This document shows positions 7,354 to 15,458 of a stretch of DNA of 34,150 nucleotides, in pieces. The notes under the pieces were generated by a model. That model searched no databases, was not told the DNA's origin, and was given only the letters and a program-made list of their open reading frames with translations. Origin of the DNA: Streptomyces rhizosphaerihabitans (GTDB lineage Bacteria > Actinomycetota > Actinomycetes > Streptomycetales > Streptomycetaceae); contig NZ_JAODTZ010000074.1 in assembly GCF_025399795.1 (NCBI RefSeq), positions 1-34,150 of the forward strand, written 5' to 3'. Each line of letters begins with the position of its first letter. Position 1 is the first letter of the stretch. Position numbers and translations under genes: made by a program.

Positions 7354-7934
7354 GGTGTGCTCCTTGGATCCGGATCTGCCTCCCCGCGTACCTGACGGGC
7401 GAGCAGACGACTGTCGCTGTGCCGATCAGTACGCACGACAGGGGGCGAGGTGTTCACCTTCCGAGGCAGGTGGTGCGCCTGATCGCGGGCCAGGGTCTCC
7501 GGGCGACGTGCGGAGGCGGGTGCTCCGGAACGCCGGGCCTCGGGCGGACGCGGCTGTTGCGGCGGTGCTGCGGGACTCCGGGCGGGGGATGGACCCGGCC
7601 GCTCCGGGACCGCGGGCCTCGGGCGGACGCGGCTGTTGCGGGAGTTCGGGCCCTGGGCGGGCGGGCGTCGGTGCTGCGGCACCCCGGGTAGGGGCGGGAC
7701 CCGGCCGCTCCGGTGCCCCGGGCCTCGGGCGGATCCGGCCGCGGTGGAATTCCGGGCTCAGGGCGGGCATCGGTGGTCCGGAACTCCGGACAGCGGGCGG
7801 CGCCGCTCCGAGACTGCGGACCCGGGTGGACCCGGCCCCTCTGCCCCCCGGCCCTGGGCAGCCCCGGCCGCTCCTGAACCCCCCGCCCTGGGCAGCCCCG
7901 GCTGTTGCGGAACTCCGGCCGAAGGCCAGGGGGG
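7354..7934. repeat. GC-rich degenerate tandem repeats between gnd and thiD
   Basis: A 29-bp unit beginning CGGGCCTCGGGCGGACGCGG is exact at 7534-7562 and 7613-7641, with a diverged third start at 7719. GACCCGGCCGCTCCGG-like segments recur at about 7592 and 7699. GCCCTGGGCAGCCCCGGC recurs exactly at 7851-7868 and 7885-7902. Motifs such as CGGAACTCCGG and GCTGTTGCGG recur throughout. Long open frames cross it on both strands, but they have repeat-driven composition and no start signals, so I call it non-coding. Confidence 0.7.
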
Positions 7935-8732
7935 TCAGCCGTTCCGGCGCAGGCGCCAGCCGTGGTCCACCGGCCCGATGCCGGCGCCGAGCGCGAAACC
8001 GGCCTCGATCGCGGCGGTCACATACTCCTTGGCCCGCTGTACGGCCTCCGGCACCGAAAGGCCCTCGGCCAGGCCCACCGCGATGGCCGAGGCGAGCGTG
8101 CACCCGGTGCCGTGCGTATGCCGGTTGTCGTGGCGCGGCGCGCGCAACCAGTGCTCCGCCGTTCCGTCGGTGAGCAGATCGACGGCCTGTCCCGGCAGAT
8201 GACCCCCCTTCACCAGCACCCAACGGGGACCGAACGCGAGCAGCCGGTCGGCGGCCCCGAGCATGCCCTCCTCGTCCTTCACCTTCACCCCGGTGAGCTG
8301 GGCGACCTCGTCGAGATTCGGGGTGGCCACCGTCGCCCGGGGCAGCAACCGGGTCCGTACGGCATCCAGCGCGTCGTCGGCCAACAACCGGTCCCCGTGC
8401 TTGGAGACGCTCACCGGGTCCACCACGACCGGGGCGCCCACGTCGGACAGCAGCTCGGCGACCGTCGTGACCAGGCCGGGCGACGAGAGCATCCCGGTCT
8501 TCACGGCCTGGACGCCGATGTCGTCGACCACACTGCGGTACTGGGCGCGTACCGCCTCCTGGGACAGCTCCCAAGCGCCCTGCACACCCACGGAGTTCTG
8601 CGCGGTCACCGCGGTGAGGACGCTCATTCCATGGGCGCCGAGCGCGAGCATGGTCTTCAGGTCGGCCTGGATTCCGGCGCCCCCGCCGGAGTCGGATCCG
8701 GCGATCGTCAGGACGCGGGGCGGCGTGGTCAT
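7935..8732 (-). CDS. thiD: Hydroxymethylpyrimidine/phosphomethylpyrimidine kinase ThiD
   Basis: The 265-residue ribokinase-fold enzyme phosphorylates HMP and HMP-phosphate to HMP-pyrophosphate for thiamin synthesis. Visible signatures are IAGSDSGGGAGIQADLKT (10-27), the QNS substrate segment (45-47), VVVDPV (102-107), ATPNLDE and the anion-hole/catalytic HGTGC (207-211, C211). Length is normal for a single-domain ThiD. The start at 8732 is preceded by GAGAGGAAC. It lies 65 bp downstream of the CytX-like permease gene on the same strand, so both are probably one riboswitch-controlled operon that imports and then phosphorylates the pyrimidine. Confidence 0.96.
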   Translation of the reverse strand: MTTPPRVLTIAGSDSGGGAGIQADLKTMLALGAHGMSVLTAVTAQNSVGVQGAWELSQEAVRAQYRSVVDDIGVQAVKTGMLSSPGLVTTVAELLSDVGAPVVVDPVSVSKHGDRLLADDALDAVRTRLLPRATVATPNLDEVAQLTGVKVKDEEGMLGAADRLLAFGPRWVLVKGGHLPGQAVDLLTDGTAEHWLRAPRHDNRHTHGTGCTLASAIAVGLAEGLSVPEAVQRAKEYVTAAIEAGFALGAGIGPVDHGWRLRRNG

Positions 8733-8797
8733 ACGAAGTGTTCCTCTCGGGTACGGCTTCGGGCGGGGCCCTCGGCCGGCGGAGCGGCGGAAGGCCC

Positions 8798-10198
8798 TCA
8801 GGCGCGGCGGCGCAGCCGGAGCGGGGCGTAGAGGGCGAGGGCGACGAGGAACGCCACGTAGTAGGAGAGGTCGGCGCCGTGCAGCGCGTCGGCCACCGGA
8901 CCGACGTACAGGCCGGTGTCCATGAACGGCACGGCCGCGCCGAACGCCGCGACGAAGGCCACCAGCGACGGCCATCCCGAGCGCGGACGGGAGTTCTCGA
9001 CGGTGACGTCGAACGGGGCGCCGCCGCGCTCCCGCCCGCGGGCGATCCAGTCGACGACGACGATCGCGACGAACCCGGGGATCCAATAGCCCACGAACAG
9101 CAGCACGTTCTGGAAACGGGCGGTGGTGTCGGCGGCGTGCATCCACAGCACCAGCGGGAAACCGAGCCCGGCGGCCAGGGCGGCGGCCACCGGGCGCGGT
9201 ATCCGTACGCCCAGGGTCTGCAGGGCCAGTGAACCGCTGTAGTCGTTCATCGCGTTGCTGCACACCGCCGCCAGCGCCACGGCCAGCAGCCCGAACGCGC
9301 CCGCCGTCCCGCCCCCCAGCAGCGCGTCGACACCCGCCGCCGTCTGGTCGGTCAGCACCGACGCGCCCCACAGCCCGAGGACCTGCACAGCGACGAAGGA
9401 CGCGACGAGGCCGAGCAGGGTGCACCAGAACATCCGAGGTCGGGACGTCGTACGCGGCAGATAGCGGCTGAAGTCACCGGCGTACGGCGCCCAGGACAGC
9501 GAGAGGCTGAGCGCGATGGTGCTGGTGAGCACGAACGCGCCCGCGCGGTCGGCGCCGGTCGCCGTCCCTGTCGCGGCCGGGTGGACGCCGTCGAGCATCC
9601 GCCAGGCGATCACCGCGAAGGCGACGGCGAGCACGAACGTCATGACGATCTGCAGGCGGTGGATCGCTTCGTAGCCGAGGACGCCGAGAGCCCCCTGGGC
9701 AAGCATCATGACCAGCACACCGAGCCAGAACGGCCAGCCGCACAACCGCGCCAGCGCGTCCCCGCCGAACAGGCCGATCAGCGCGTCCCAGGCGACCGAG
9801 GACAGCCACTGGAGCATCCCGGGCAGCACGACCGCCCGGCCGAACGCGAGCCGTGCGAGCGGGAGTTGGCCGGCGCCGGTGAGGCCGCCCCAGGTGCTGA
9901 GGTAGGCGGTGGGCAGCGCGCCGAGCACGGTCCCGAGGACGACCGCCGCCAGGGCGGTAGCGAAGTTCAGGCCCAGCGCGATGCCGATGGTGCCGGTGAA
10001 CACGCCCGTCATCGTCAGGTTCGGAGCGAACCACACGGTGAACAGGCGCCCGGCGCCGCCGTACCGGTTGTTCTCGGGGACCGGCTCGATGCCGTGCCCC
10101 TCCACCCGCAGGTCGCCGGGTGAGCCGGGCATCCGTCCGTCGAAGACGGCGGGCCGGCTGTCGGCGGGCAGCCCGCCGGAAACATGCGCCAATGGCAT
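8798..10198 (-). CDS. cytX: NCS1-family permease, probable CytX-type HMP transporter
   Basis: The 466-residue protein has about twelve hydrophobic helices. It belongs to the nucleobase:cation symporter-1 family (PENNRYGGAGRLFTVWFAPNLTMTG start, SWAPYAGDFSRYLP in the middle). Such proteins carry cytosine, purines or related pyrimidines. The TPP riboswitch directly upstream and thiD directly downstream favour the thiamin precursor hydroxymethylpyrimidine as substrate (CytX type) over cytosine (CodB). The start at 10198 is preferred because GGAGGG lies 9 bases upstream; the ATG at 10207 abuts that sequence and falls in the closing helix of the riboswitch. The substrate is inferred from context. 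Confidence 0.9.
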   Translation of the reverse strand: MPLAHVSGGLPADSRPAVFDGRMPGSPGDLRVEGHGIEPVPENNRYGGAGRLFTVWFAPNLTMTGVFTGTIGIALGLNFATALAAVVLGTVLGALPTAYLSTWGGLTGAGQLPLARLAFGRAVVLPGMLQWLSSVAWDALIGLFGGDALARLCGWPFWLGVLVMMLAQGALGVLGYEAIHRLQIVMTFVLAVAFAVIAWRMLDGVHPAATGTATGADRAGAFVLTSTIALSLSLSWAPYAGDFSRYLPRTTSRPRMFWCTLLGLVASFVAVQVLGLWGASVLTDQTAAGVDALLGGGTAGAFGLLAVALAAVCSNAMNDYSGSLALQTLGVRIPRPVAAALAAGLGFPLVLWMHAADTTARFQNVLLFVGYWIPGFVAIVVVDWIARGRERGGAPFDVTVENSRPRSGWPSLVAFVAAFGAAVPFMDTGLYVGPVADALHGADLSYYVAFLVALALYAPLRLRRRA

Positions 10199-10201
10199 GG
10201 A

Positions 10202-10279
10202 AGACATCCCTCCGCCAGTACGAACTGGTTCAGGTTCGACGGGTGTGATCTCAGCCCTCGGACGGGGCACCCCGTGTCC
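10202..10279 (-). promoter_or_regulatory. TPP (THI-box) riboswitch
   Basis: Read on the minus strand, the segment shows the classic thiamin-pyrophosphate aptamer: ACGGGGTGCC, then GGGCTGAGATCACACCC, then GTCGAACCTGA, then ACCAG-loop-CTGGCGGAGGGA. Helix P1 can form between GGACA (10279-10275) and TGTCT (10206-10202). The conserved 3' GGAGGG is itself the Shine-Dalgarno sequence of the permease, so ligand binding should block translation of cytX and probably of thiD. The aptamer assignment is very secure; the mechanism is inferred from the overlap. Confidence 0.96.
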
Positions 10280-10693
10280 GGTACTACGACGGACACACTA
10301 ACCCCATCCCCCAGGCGGTGGGTACGACGGCTCCCGCGCACGACAGTTGTTGTGTACGACGACCCCCGCGCAGGGCGCCCCGCGCACGGCGGAGATGTCC
10401 GCCCCGGTCCGCACGGGACGCAGTGGATCGGTCCGCGCGGGACGCGGGCTCGTGGCCGCACGGGACCCGGGGCTCGTCCAGAGCGGACCGGCCCCCGGGT
10501 CCTCCACCGGCCCCGTGGAGTCACCCACCCGGACCAGTGCCCGCCGGCAGACCCGGTTTCGTCCGAGCGCCCCGACCGGGCCTTTCACAGGGCGCCGCGC
10601 GCCGCCCCTCGGTACTGTCGGAAGTGATCGCCGCCCGCTCTCCGCTCCAGGGTCCCCGGGCCCCGGTGGCCGGGCGGAAGGAGGCAGAGTGCC
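10280..10693. other. Divergent promoter region between thiamin operon and hydrolase gene
   Basis: About 410 bp without a credible gene. It must hold the promoter for the riboswitch leader on the minus strand and one for the hydrolase on the plus strand. Repeats of GACGCGGG/GGGACC-like runs make open frames on both strands that I regard as chance. Confidence 0.6.
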
Positions 10694-11527
10694 GTGACCG
10701 TGATCTCCCTGAAGTCAGCCCAACTGCGGGAAGGACCCACCCTCCCGTACGCCGAAGCCGGCTACCCCAGTGGTACACCGGTCGTCTTCGTGCACGGTCT
10801 GGCCGACTCCTGGTGGTCCTTCGAGCCCCTTCTGAGGCGCCTTCCGGCGTCCCTGCACGGCTACGCGCCCACGCAGCGCGGGCACGGCGATGCCGACCGC
10901 CCTCCGGAGGGCTACACTCCCGACGACTTCGCCGCCGACCTGGTGGCCTTCCTGGACGCGGTCGACATCCCCCGCGCCATCCTGGTCGGGGCGTCCAGCG
11001 GCGGCGTACCGGCCCGGATCGTCGCCGGCAGTCACCCCGACCGCATCGCGGGTCTGGTCCTCCTCGGCGTCCCCGGCACCCTCGCGGACAAGCCTGCGGC
11101 GGTCGCGCTGGGGAAGTCCCTGGAAGACCTCTCCGATCCCGTGCCCCGTGCGTTCGTCGAGGACTTCCTGGCCGGCGCGGCGGCCCGCCCGATCGCCCGG
11201 GGGTTCATCGAGACGATGGTCGAGGAGAACCTCAAACTCCCCGCGTACGTCTGGAAGGAGACCGCGCGCGGTCTCCTCGACGCCGATCTCGGTGCGACCC
11301 TCGCGGGCATCCTGGTGCCCACGCTCGTGGTCTGGGGCGAACAGGACGAGTTCCTGCCCCGCGAGGACCAGCAGACCATCCTGGACGCCGTCCACGGCGC
11401 GGCCTTCGTCGCCTATGAGGGCACCGGCCATGTCGTCCACTGGGAACAGCCCGAACGCGTGGTCGCCGACATCACCGCGTTCGCCACGCGGATCGAGCAC
11501 CCCGGTACTCCGTACGGCACCGCCTGA
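10694..11527 (+). CDS. Alpha/beta hydrolase
   Basis: A 277-residue alpha/beta-hydrolase-fold enzyme. After the oxyanion segment VVFVHGLADSWWSF (30-43) come the nucleophile elbow G99-A-S101-S-G103, acid D218 in VWGEQDEFLP and H246 in GTGHVVHWEQP, a complete catalytic triad. The start is GTG 10694, preceded by AAGGAGG at 8-10 bases. The close of each motif resembles epoxide/haloalkane hydrolases and esterases, but I cannot choose a substrate. It is a stand-alone gene, divergent from the thiamin operon and followed by repeat-rich DNA; nothing visible ties it to a pathway. Confidence 0.9.
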   Translation: MTVISLKSAQLREGPTLPYAEAGYPSGTPVVFVHGLADSWWSFEPLLRRLPASLHGYAPTQRGHGDADRPPEGYTPDDFAADLVAFLDAVDIPRAILVGASSGGVPARIVAGSHPDRIAGLVLLGVPGTLADKPAAVALGKSLEDLSDPVPRAFVEDFLAGAAARPIARGFIETMVEENLKLPAYVWKETARGLLDADLGATLAGILVPTLVVWGEQDEFLPREDQQTILDAVHGAAFVAYEGTGHVVHWEQPERVVADITAFATRIEHPGTPYGTA

Positions 11528-11868
11528 CCTCGACCGGAGGGTGAACGACGGCGCGCCGAAACCGCGTTGCACGTGATCCCCGGGTCGTCCAGCGCGCCCG
11601 AGCGCCAATGCCGTGCCCGGACCGGGGCCGCTCGCGGAGTCCCCGGCGCGGGATCTGACGCCGGTGTCGGCGCGGGACCGACCGCAATCGGTCGACGCGA
11701 GAGCAACCGCGAAGGTCGGCGCGGGACCCACCGCGACAGTCGACGCGAGAGCAACCGCGATGGCTGACCCGGGAGCGGGACCGACCGCGACCGTTGACGC
11801 GATCCGTACCGCTGATGCCCGCAACAACATGGCATGCTCATGCTCCCCACAGGAAGGGATCACGTGCC
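11528..11868. repeat. Intergenic imperfect tandem repeats of about 48 bp
   Basis: A 22-bp unit (starting GTCGACGCGAGAGCAACC) is exact at 11691-11712 and 11739-11760, 48 bp apart. GCGGGACCSACCGC recurs at about 11672, 11721 and 11775. The array lies between the hydrolase and the secreted phosphodiesterase. It can be read as Ala/Val-rich repeats on the minus strand, but no ribosome site or start supports translation. Confidence 0.7.
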
Positions 11869-13236
11869 ATGAGAACCAGCCGACGCTCCCTGCTCGCCGC
11901 CACCGCCGTGCTGAGCACCGTCTTCGCCGTTCCCGCGCCCGCCGACGGCGCCGAAGTCCCCGCCGCGGGCGCCTATTACGTCCAGAGCGCCACCACGGGA
12001 CTGAACGCCGCCGACAGCGCGGGCGCGGTCGTCCAGCACAACCCCAAGGGCAACGAGGACCACCAGCAGTGGACTCTGCGCCAGAACGGCTCCTCCTCCG
12101 TACTCGAAAGCGCCGACACCGCGGGCAGTTGTCTGGGCCGCTCGGGCGATCAGGCCCGGACCGTCGCCTGTACGAGCGCCGACGCCGTGTGGGAGGTGAC
12201 GCCGAGCAGTGCCGACCAGTACAGGCTCAAGGCCCCTGGAACGGACCGGTACTTGACGCTCGCCGACAAGTCCAACGGCGCCAACTACCCCGCCCAGCTG
12301 GTGATCGGCCCGCCGGGCGGACTCGCCTCCTGGTATCTCACCCCGGTCGAGCCCGCGACCCGCCCCATGCCACCCCAGGACCAACGCACTCTGGACCAGG
12401 TCACGTTCCTCACCGCTCACAATGCCTACGCCAACGGCGTGGACGGCGGATTCGCCCCGCCCTTCGTCAACCTGGTGCCCAATCAGACCCGCGGTATCAA
12501 TCAGCAACTCGCCGACGGCGTCCGCGGGTTCATGCTCGACCTGCACCAGACCCCCGACGGAGCGATCCTCTGCCACGACAGCTGCACCCTCGTCAGCAGA
12601 CCGGTCGCGCTCTGGGTCGACCTCCAGCGCATGGTCGACTTCCTCAAGCAGCACCCCGACCAGTTCGTCACCGTGTTCATGGAGGACTACGTCGACCCGG
12701 GCGTCCTGCGCGCCGAACTCGCCCGAGTGAACGGCCTGTCCGACGTCCTCTACCGTCCCGACCTCACCGGCGTACGCGAGAAAGGCTGGCCGAAGCTCGC
12801 CGATCTGACCGCCGCCGGCCACCGTCTGCTCATCTTCACCGACCACAGTCGATCCTCCGACGAATCCGCCGGACTCACCCGGGACAGCTTCGGCGTCATG
12901 TACCAGCGCGAGTGGACCGTCGAGAACTACTGGTCCATGGGCTCGGGCATCGGCTCCTCCGACTGGTCCTGCTACAGCCGCTGGTACGACGCGGGCACGA
13001 ACGTACCGCTCACCCGCACCGAGCCGGGTTTCCGCCCCCTCTTCGTCATGAACCACTTCCGCGACGTCACCATCTCCGGAACCGCGGGCGCGGACAACAC
13101 CAAACTCGCCGACCGGGCCCGCCGCTTCTGCCGGCCGGCCGCCCGCAAGAAGCCCAACTACCTCGCCGTGGACCGCTACGACCTGGGCGACCCAGCCTCC
13201 GCGGTGAGCACGCTGAACACGTACGTCTATCCGTAG
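11869..13236 (+). CDS. Secreted PI-PLC-like phosphodiesterase with N-terminal lectin-like domain
   Basis: The 455-residue exported protein opens with SRRSLLAATAVLSTVFA, a twin-arginine-type signal, and probable cleavage near ADGA (25-28). Residues about 35-160 form a beta-trefoil-like region (DHQQWTL, DAVWEV, SWYL at regular spacing). The catalytic barrel follows: LDQVTFLTAHNAYAN with H184, RGFMLDLHQTPDG with R219 and D224, and LCHDSC with H236, matching the two catalytic histidines of the PI-PLC X domain. Known relatives cleave phosphatidylinositol or glycosyl-PI; the substrate here is unknown. The start is set by AGGAAGGG 10 bases upstream. An imperfect hairpin follows the stop. Confidence 0.88.
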   Translation: MRTSRRSLLAATAVLSTVFAVPAPADGAEVPAAGAYYVQSATTGLNAADSAGAVVQHNPKGNEDHQQWTLRQNGSSSVLESADTAGSCLGRSGDQARTVACTSADAVWEVTPSSADQYRLKAPGTDRYLTLADKSNGANYPAQLVIGPPGGLASWYLTPVEPATRPMPPQDQRTLDQVTFLTAHNAYANGVDGGFAPPFVNLVPNQTRGINQQLADGVRGFMLDLHQTPDGAILCHDSCTLVSRPVALWVDLQRMVDFLKQHPDQFVTVFMEDYVDPGVLRAELARVNGLSDVLYRPDLTGVREKGWPKLADLTAAGHRLLIFTDHSRSSDESAGLTRDSFGVMYQREWTVENYWSMGSGIGSSDWSCYSRWYDAGTNVPLTRTEPGFRPLFVMNHFRDVTISGTAGADNTKLADRARRFCRPAARKKPNYLAVDRYDLGDPASAVSTLNTYVYP

Positions 13237-13581
13237 CCCGACTCGGACCGCGAGTCTCGCAGAGACCTCACCGGAGGGGGTGACCGACGTGAGGCTCGCG
13301 GAGCAACATGGGTAGACCCTGCCTCTGAACTCTCATGGGGAGGAGTGGCAGCCGTTCCCTTCACTCCCTGCCGTTCCCCTGCTCGACCTGGTGCGATTGC
13401 GGTGCGTCACGCGGATGTCTTCAGGAGTCAAGTCGGCGGTGCGCAGCCCCGGTTGACGTCGGCGCCGGCCTGACCGGGGTCGTTCGCTGCTGTTGGTGTC
13501 AGGCGCTGATGTCAGCTTCGGCACTCGATCCTGACAAGCAACCACCGACTCGACCCGGACGACCAGGGCGGGATGGGCAGT
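13237..13581. other. Intergenic, possible terminator only
   Basis: Apart from the hairpin at 13250-13299 I find nothing with coding or RNA character. Confidence 0.6.
13250..13299 (+). terminator. Possible terminator after the phosphodiesterase gene
   Basis: CCTCAC (13266-13271) pairs with GTGAGG (13289-13294). Flanking GCGAG (13250-13254) pairs with CTCGC (13295-13299) across an internal TCTCGCAGAGA bulge that can itself fold. The structure is imperfect but well placed, 14 bp past the stop. Confidence 0.45.
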
Positions 13582-13797
13582 TCAAGCGGTGTCCCGGTTC
13601 TCCGACGACCGGCGCCGCTTCGACCGAGGGCGGACATGGTCGAGGACCGCACCTGCCGTCGCCATCACGCCCATCACCAAAAAGAGGACGGAAAGGATCT
13701 GTCGCGGTCCCTCGCCGTACAGGGCTTGGCGGCCGAGCGACGCCAGGAGGATACAGGCCACCAGGCCCTTGCCCAGTCCCACAAAGCGCGGAGCCAT
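13582..13797 (-). CDS. Small two-helix membrane protein, unknown function
   Basis: A 71-residue protein, MAPRFVGLGKGLVACILLASLGRQ onward, with hydrophobic helices at about 9-22 and 34-50 and a very basic tail (RPRSKRRRSSENRDTA). ATG 13797 follows a GGGAG sequence at 6 bases; a longer frame to 14202 overlaps the divergent gene and lacks such a signal. It looks like the many small orphan membrane proteins of Streptomyces. No family name can be given. Confidence 0.6.
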   Translation of the reverse strand: MAPRFVGLGKGLVACILLASLGRQALYGEGPRQILSVLFLVMGVMATAGAVLDHVRPRSKRRRSSENRDTA

Positions 13798-14113
13798 GCG
13801 CACTCCCGAGTCAGGTATGCCCGCGAACCGGGCCCACTGAGTGTGGCATGGGTCTTGAAAACCGTCGCATCCGTCAGGGGGGGGCACGGGCTGCGTGCGG
13901 TCGGCTGGGCAAACCGCAGGGAGTGTGCCGGGACCCCGCTCCGAAGTGGAGATTCCCGCACGATCTGGGCCGCAACCCGCACGCACGGCCCTGCTCACCC
14001 GCCGGGGCCGTAGAGGTCCGGCAGTGACCCCTGGTGCTCCGCAGGCAGATTGAGGAAGGATGCGCTCGGGGCGCCGTGGCAGCCGCATCACGGGCCGGGG
14101 GAGATGAGACACG
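13798..14113. other. Divergent spacer without recognisable gene
   Basis: About 315 bp between the small membrane protein and the zinc-ribbon gene. A run of ten G's broken by one A (about 13878-13888) is present; no gene, RNA or clear operator is seen. Confidence 0.55.
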
Positions 14114-14671
14114 GTGAGCTCGAGTGTGGCGTCCGACGACGCCGTGCCCACGGCACAAGAGGCTCGTGAAGCCTGGGCCGGCGAGGCATACGAGGTCCTC
14201 ATGGGCGTGGCGGGTACCTATCACGCTGTCATCACCTACAAGGAGCTGGCTGAGGAGATCCAGCACAGAACGGGGGTTCGCACCAAAGCTCTCCTGCACA
14301 ACTGGATCGGCTCCGTCCTTGGGCGGGTGGTCCGCGAAGCGCGGCGCCGTGGAGACCCGCCGTTGATCGCTCTGGTCGTCCGTAGTAGCGACGGCATGGT
14401 GGGCGACGGCTACAAAGAGGTTCTGGAGGTTGCTGGAGAACCTCCCGTAGAAGGTGTACTGGAGCGTGAACAGCATGCCGCCGGCGCACGCCTGGCCTGC
14501 TATCGCCACTTCGGGGCGACCCTGCCGCTTGACGGTGGTGTCCCTGCTCTTGCGCCCAGGTACCAGGCCGCCATCGAGCGCCGCCGCGCGAGCATCGAGA
14601 AGCCGCCGCAGGTCTGTGGCCGCTGCTTCGTGGAACTCCCTACGACGGGTGTCTGCGACTCGTGCGGATAG
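14114..14671 (+). CDS. Unknown protein with MGMT-like/winged-helix-like N-terminal region and C-terminal zinc ribbon
   Basis: A 185-residue cytoplasmic protein starting at GTG 14114 after GGGGGAG. Residues about 20-105 contain ITYKELAEEI, LLHNWIGSVLGRVVREARRRG and ALVVRSSDGMVGDGY. This pattern resembles the small DNA-binding fold of alkyltransferase-like and restriction-associated proteins, but no alkyl-acceptor PCHR motif is present. The last 20 residues form a four-cysteine zinc ribbon (C168, C171, C181, C184). DNA or RNA binding is therefore plausible. It sits directly upstream of a truncated conjugative-transfer gene, so it may be leftover cargo of an integrated element. Confidence 0.7.
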   Translation: MSSSVASDDAVPTAQEAREAWAGEAYEVLMGVAGTYHAVITYKELAEEIQHRTGVRTKALLHNWIGSVLGRVVREARRRGDPPLIALVVRSSDGMVGDGYKEVLEVAGEPPVEGVLEREQHAAGARLACYRHFGATLPLDGGVPALAPRYQAAIERRRASIEKPPQVCGRCFVELPTTGVCDSCG

Positions 14672-14709
14672 CGCTTGTGCTGAAGACGGCGCCCGTGAGC
14701 GCGCCCCGC

Positions 14710-15280
14710 TCCTGACCACCGTCGACGTCCGTCTCCGGACGCTCATGACGATGCTGCGGCGCGAAGGCGCGGACATGGTGCGCCCAGACCGCCCGTGGGG
14801 GCTGCCGATCGAGGACCGGGTGCTGTCGGTCGTGACCTACGACGAACTGATCAAGGCCCGTCAGGACCTCGCCCCGAGTACGCCCGCCGAAGAGATCACC
14901 TCGGACGTCTGGGGCCTCCCCGAGGACGGACGCCCCTTCCCCATCGTCCTGTTCGTCGACGACGTGGCCGAACTCCTCCTCGTCGCCACCCGCAGGGACG
15001 AGGAACCGCGCGACGAGATGGTCACCCAGCTCATCCGCCTCGCCCAGCTCCACCGCGCAGCCGGGATCTACCTGGAGATCGGCGGGCAGCGCTTCGGCGC
15101 CGAACCCGGCAAGGGGGCGACCATGCTCCGGGCCCAGTTGACCGGCCGCGTCTGCCACCGCGTCAACGACGAAGCCTCCGCCAAAATGGCTCTCGGCGAC
15201 ATCGCCCCCGATGCGCTCTCCGCCGCCTGCGCCATCGCGCCCGAACGGCCCGGCCTCGCCGACGAATCTCCGAATCAGGT
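14710..15280 (+). pseudogene. Fragment of FtsK/SpoIIIE-like conjugative DNA translocase
   Basis: The open frame contains FPIVLFVDDVAELLL (Walker B), then QLIRLAQLHRAAGIYLEIGG and QRFGAEPGKGATMLRAQLTG, then RVCHRVNDEASAKMALGDI. These are the C-terminal ATPase blocks of the FtsK-like transfer proteins of actinomycete integrative and conjugative elements. The Walker A half is missing and similarity stops abruptly at about APERPGLADE (15260). After that the frame reads unrelated sequence into the next gene. The N-terminal part (RPWGLPIEDRVLSVVTY) instead resembles the start region of IS5-type transposases, suggesting a junction there. It is non-functional as a translocase. Confidence 0.75.
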
Positions 15281-15458
15281 CACCAGATCGTCACTTGGTT
15301 CAGTGCTCGCGGAGGCCGCACCCAACCGGATGGCGTCGGTCGGACGCAGAGTCAGGCCAGGGCTTAGGACCGATGCCCGAGGCGCGCATGATCGTTTCTC
15401 GTTAGCCTCCGTGGATGAGGCCCGCGACCGGCCGGCCATGAAAACAGGAGGTAGCCGG

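Noticed and set aside
5404..7395. 663-codon plus-strand open frame
   Set aside because: It lies antisense to the fully conserved gnd gene and is rich in Gly/Asp/Val repeats typical of shadow frames in high-GC DNA.
7354..7934. CRISPR array
   Set aside because: Units are GC-rich, of variable length and spacing, without uniform spacers, and no cas genes are present.
7426..8574. 382-codon minus-strand frame across the repeat tract and thiD
   Set aside because: Out of frame with thiD and driven by the GC repeats.
11672..11790. CRISPR-like short array
   Set aside because: Only two or three imperfect units with spacer-like segments that are themselves repeated.
11860..13056. 398-codon minus-strand frame over the phosphodiesterase
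   Set aside because: Antisense shadow; the plus-strand product has a signal peptide and catalytic histidines.
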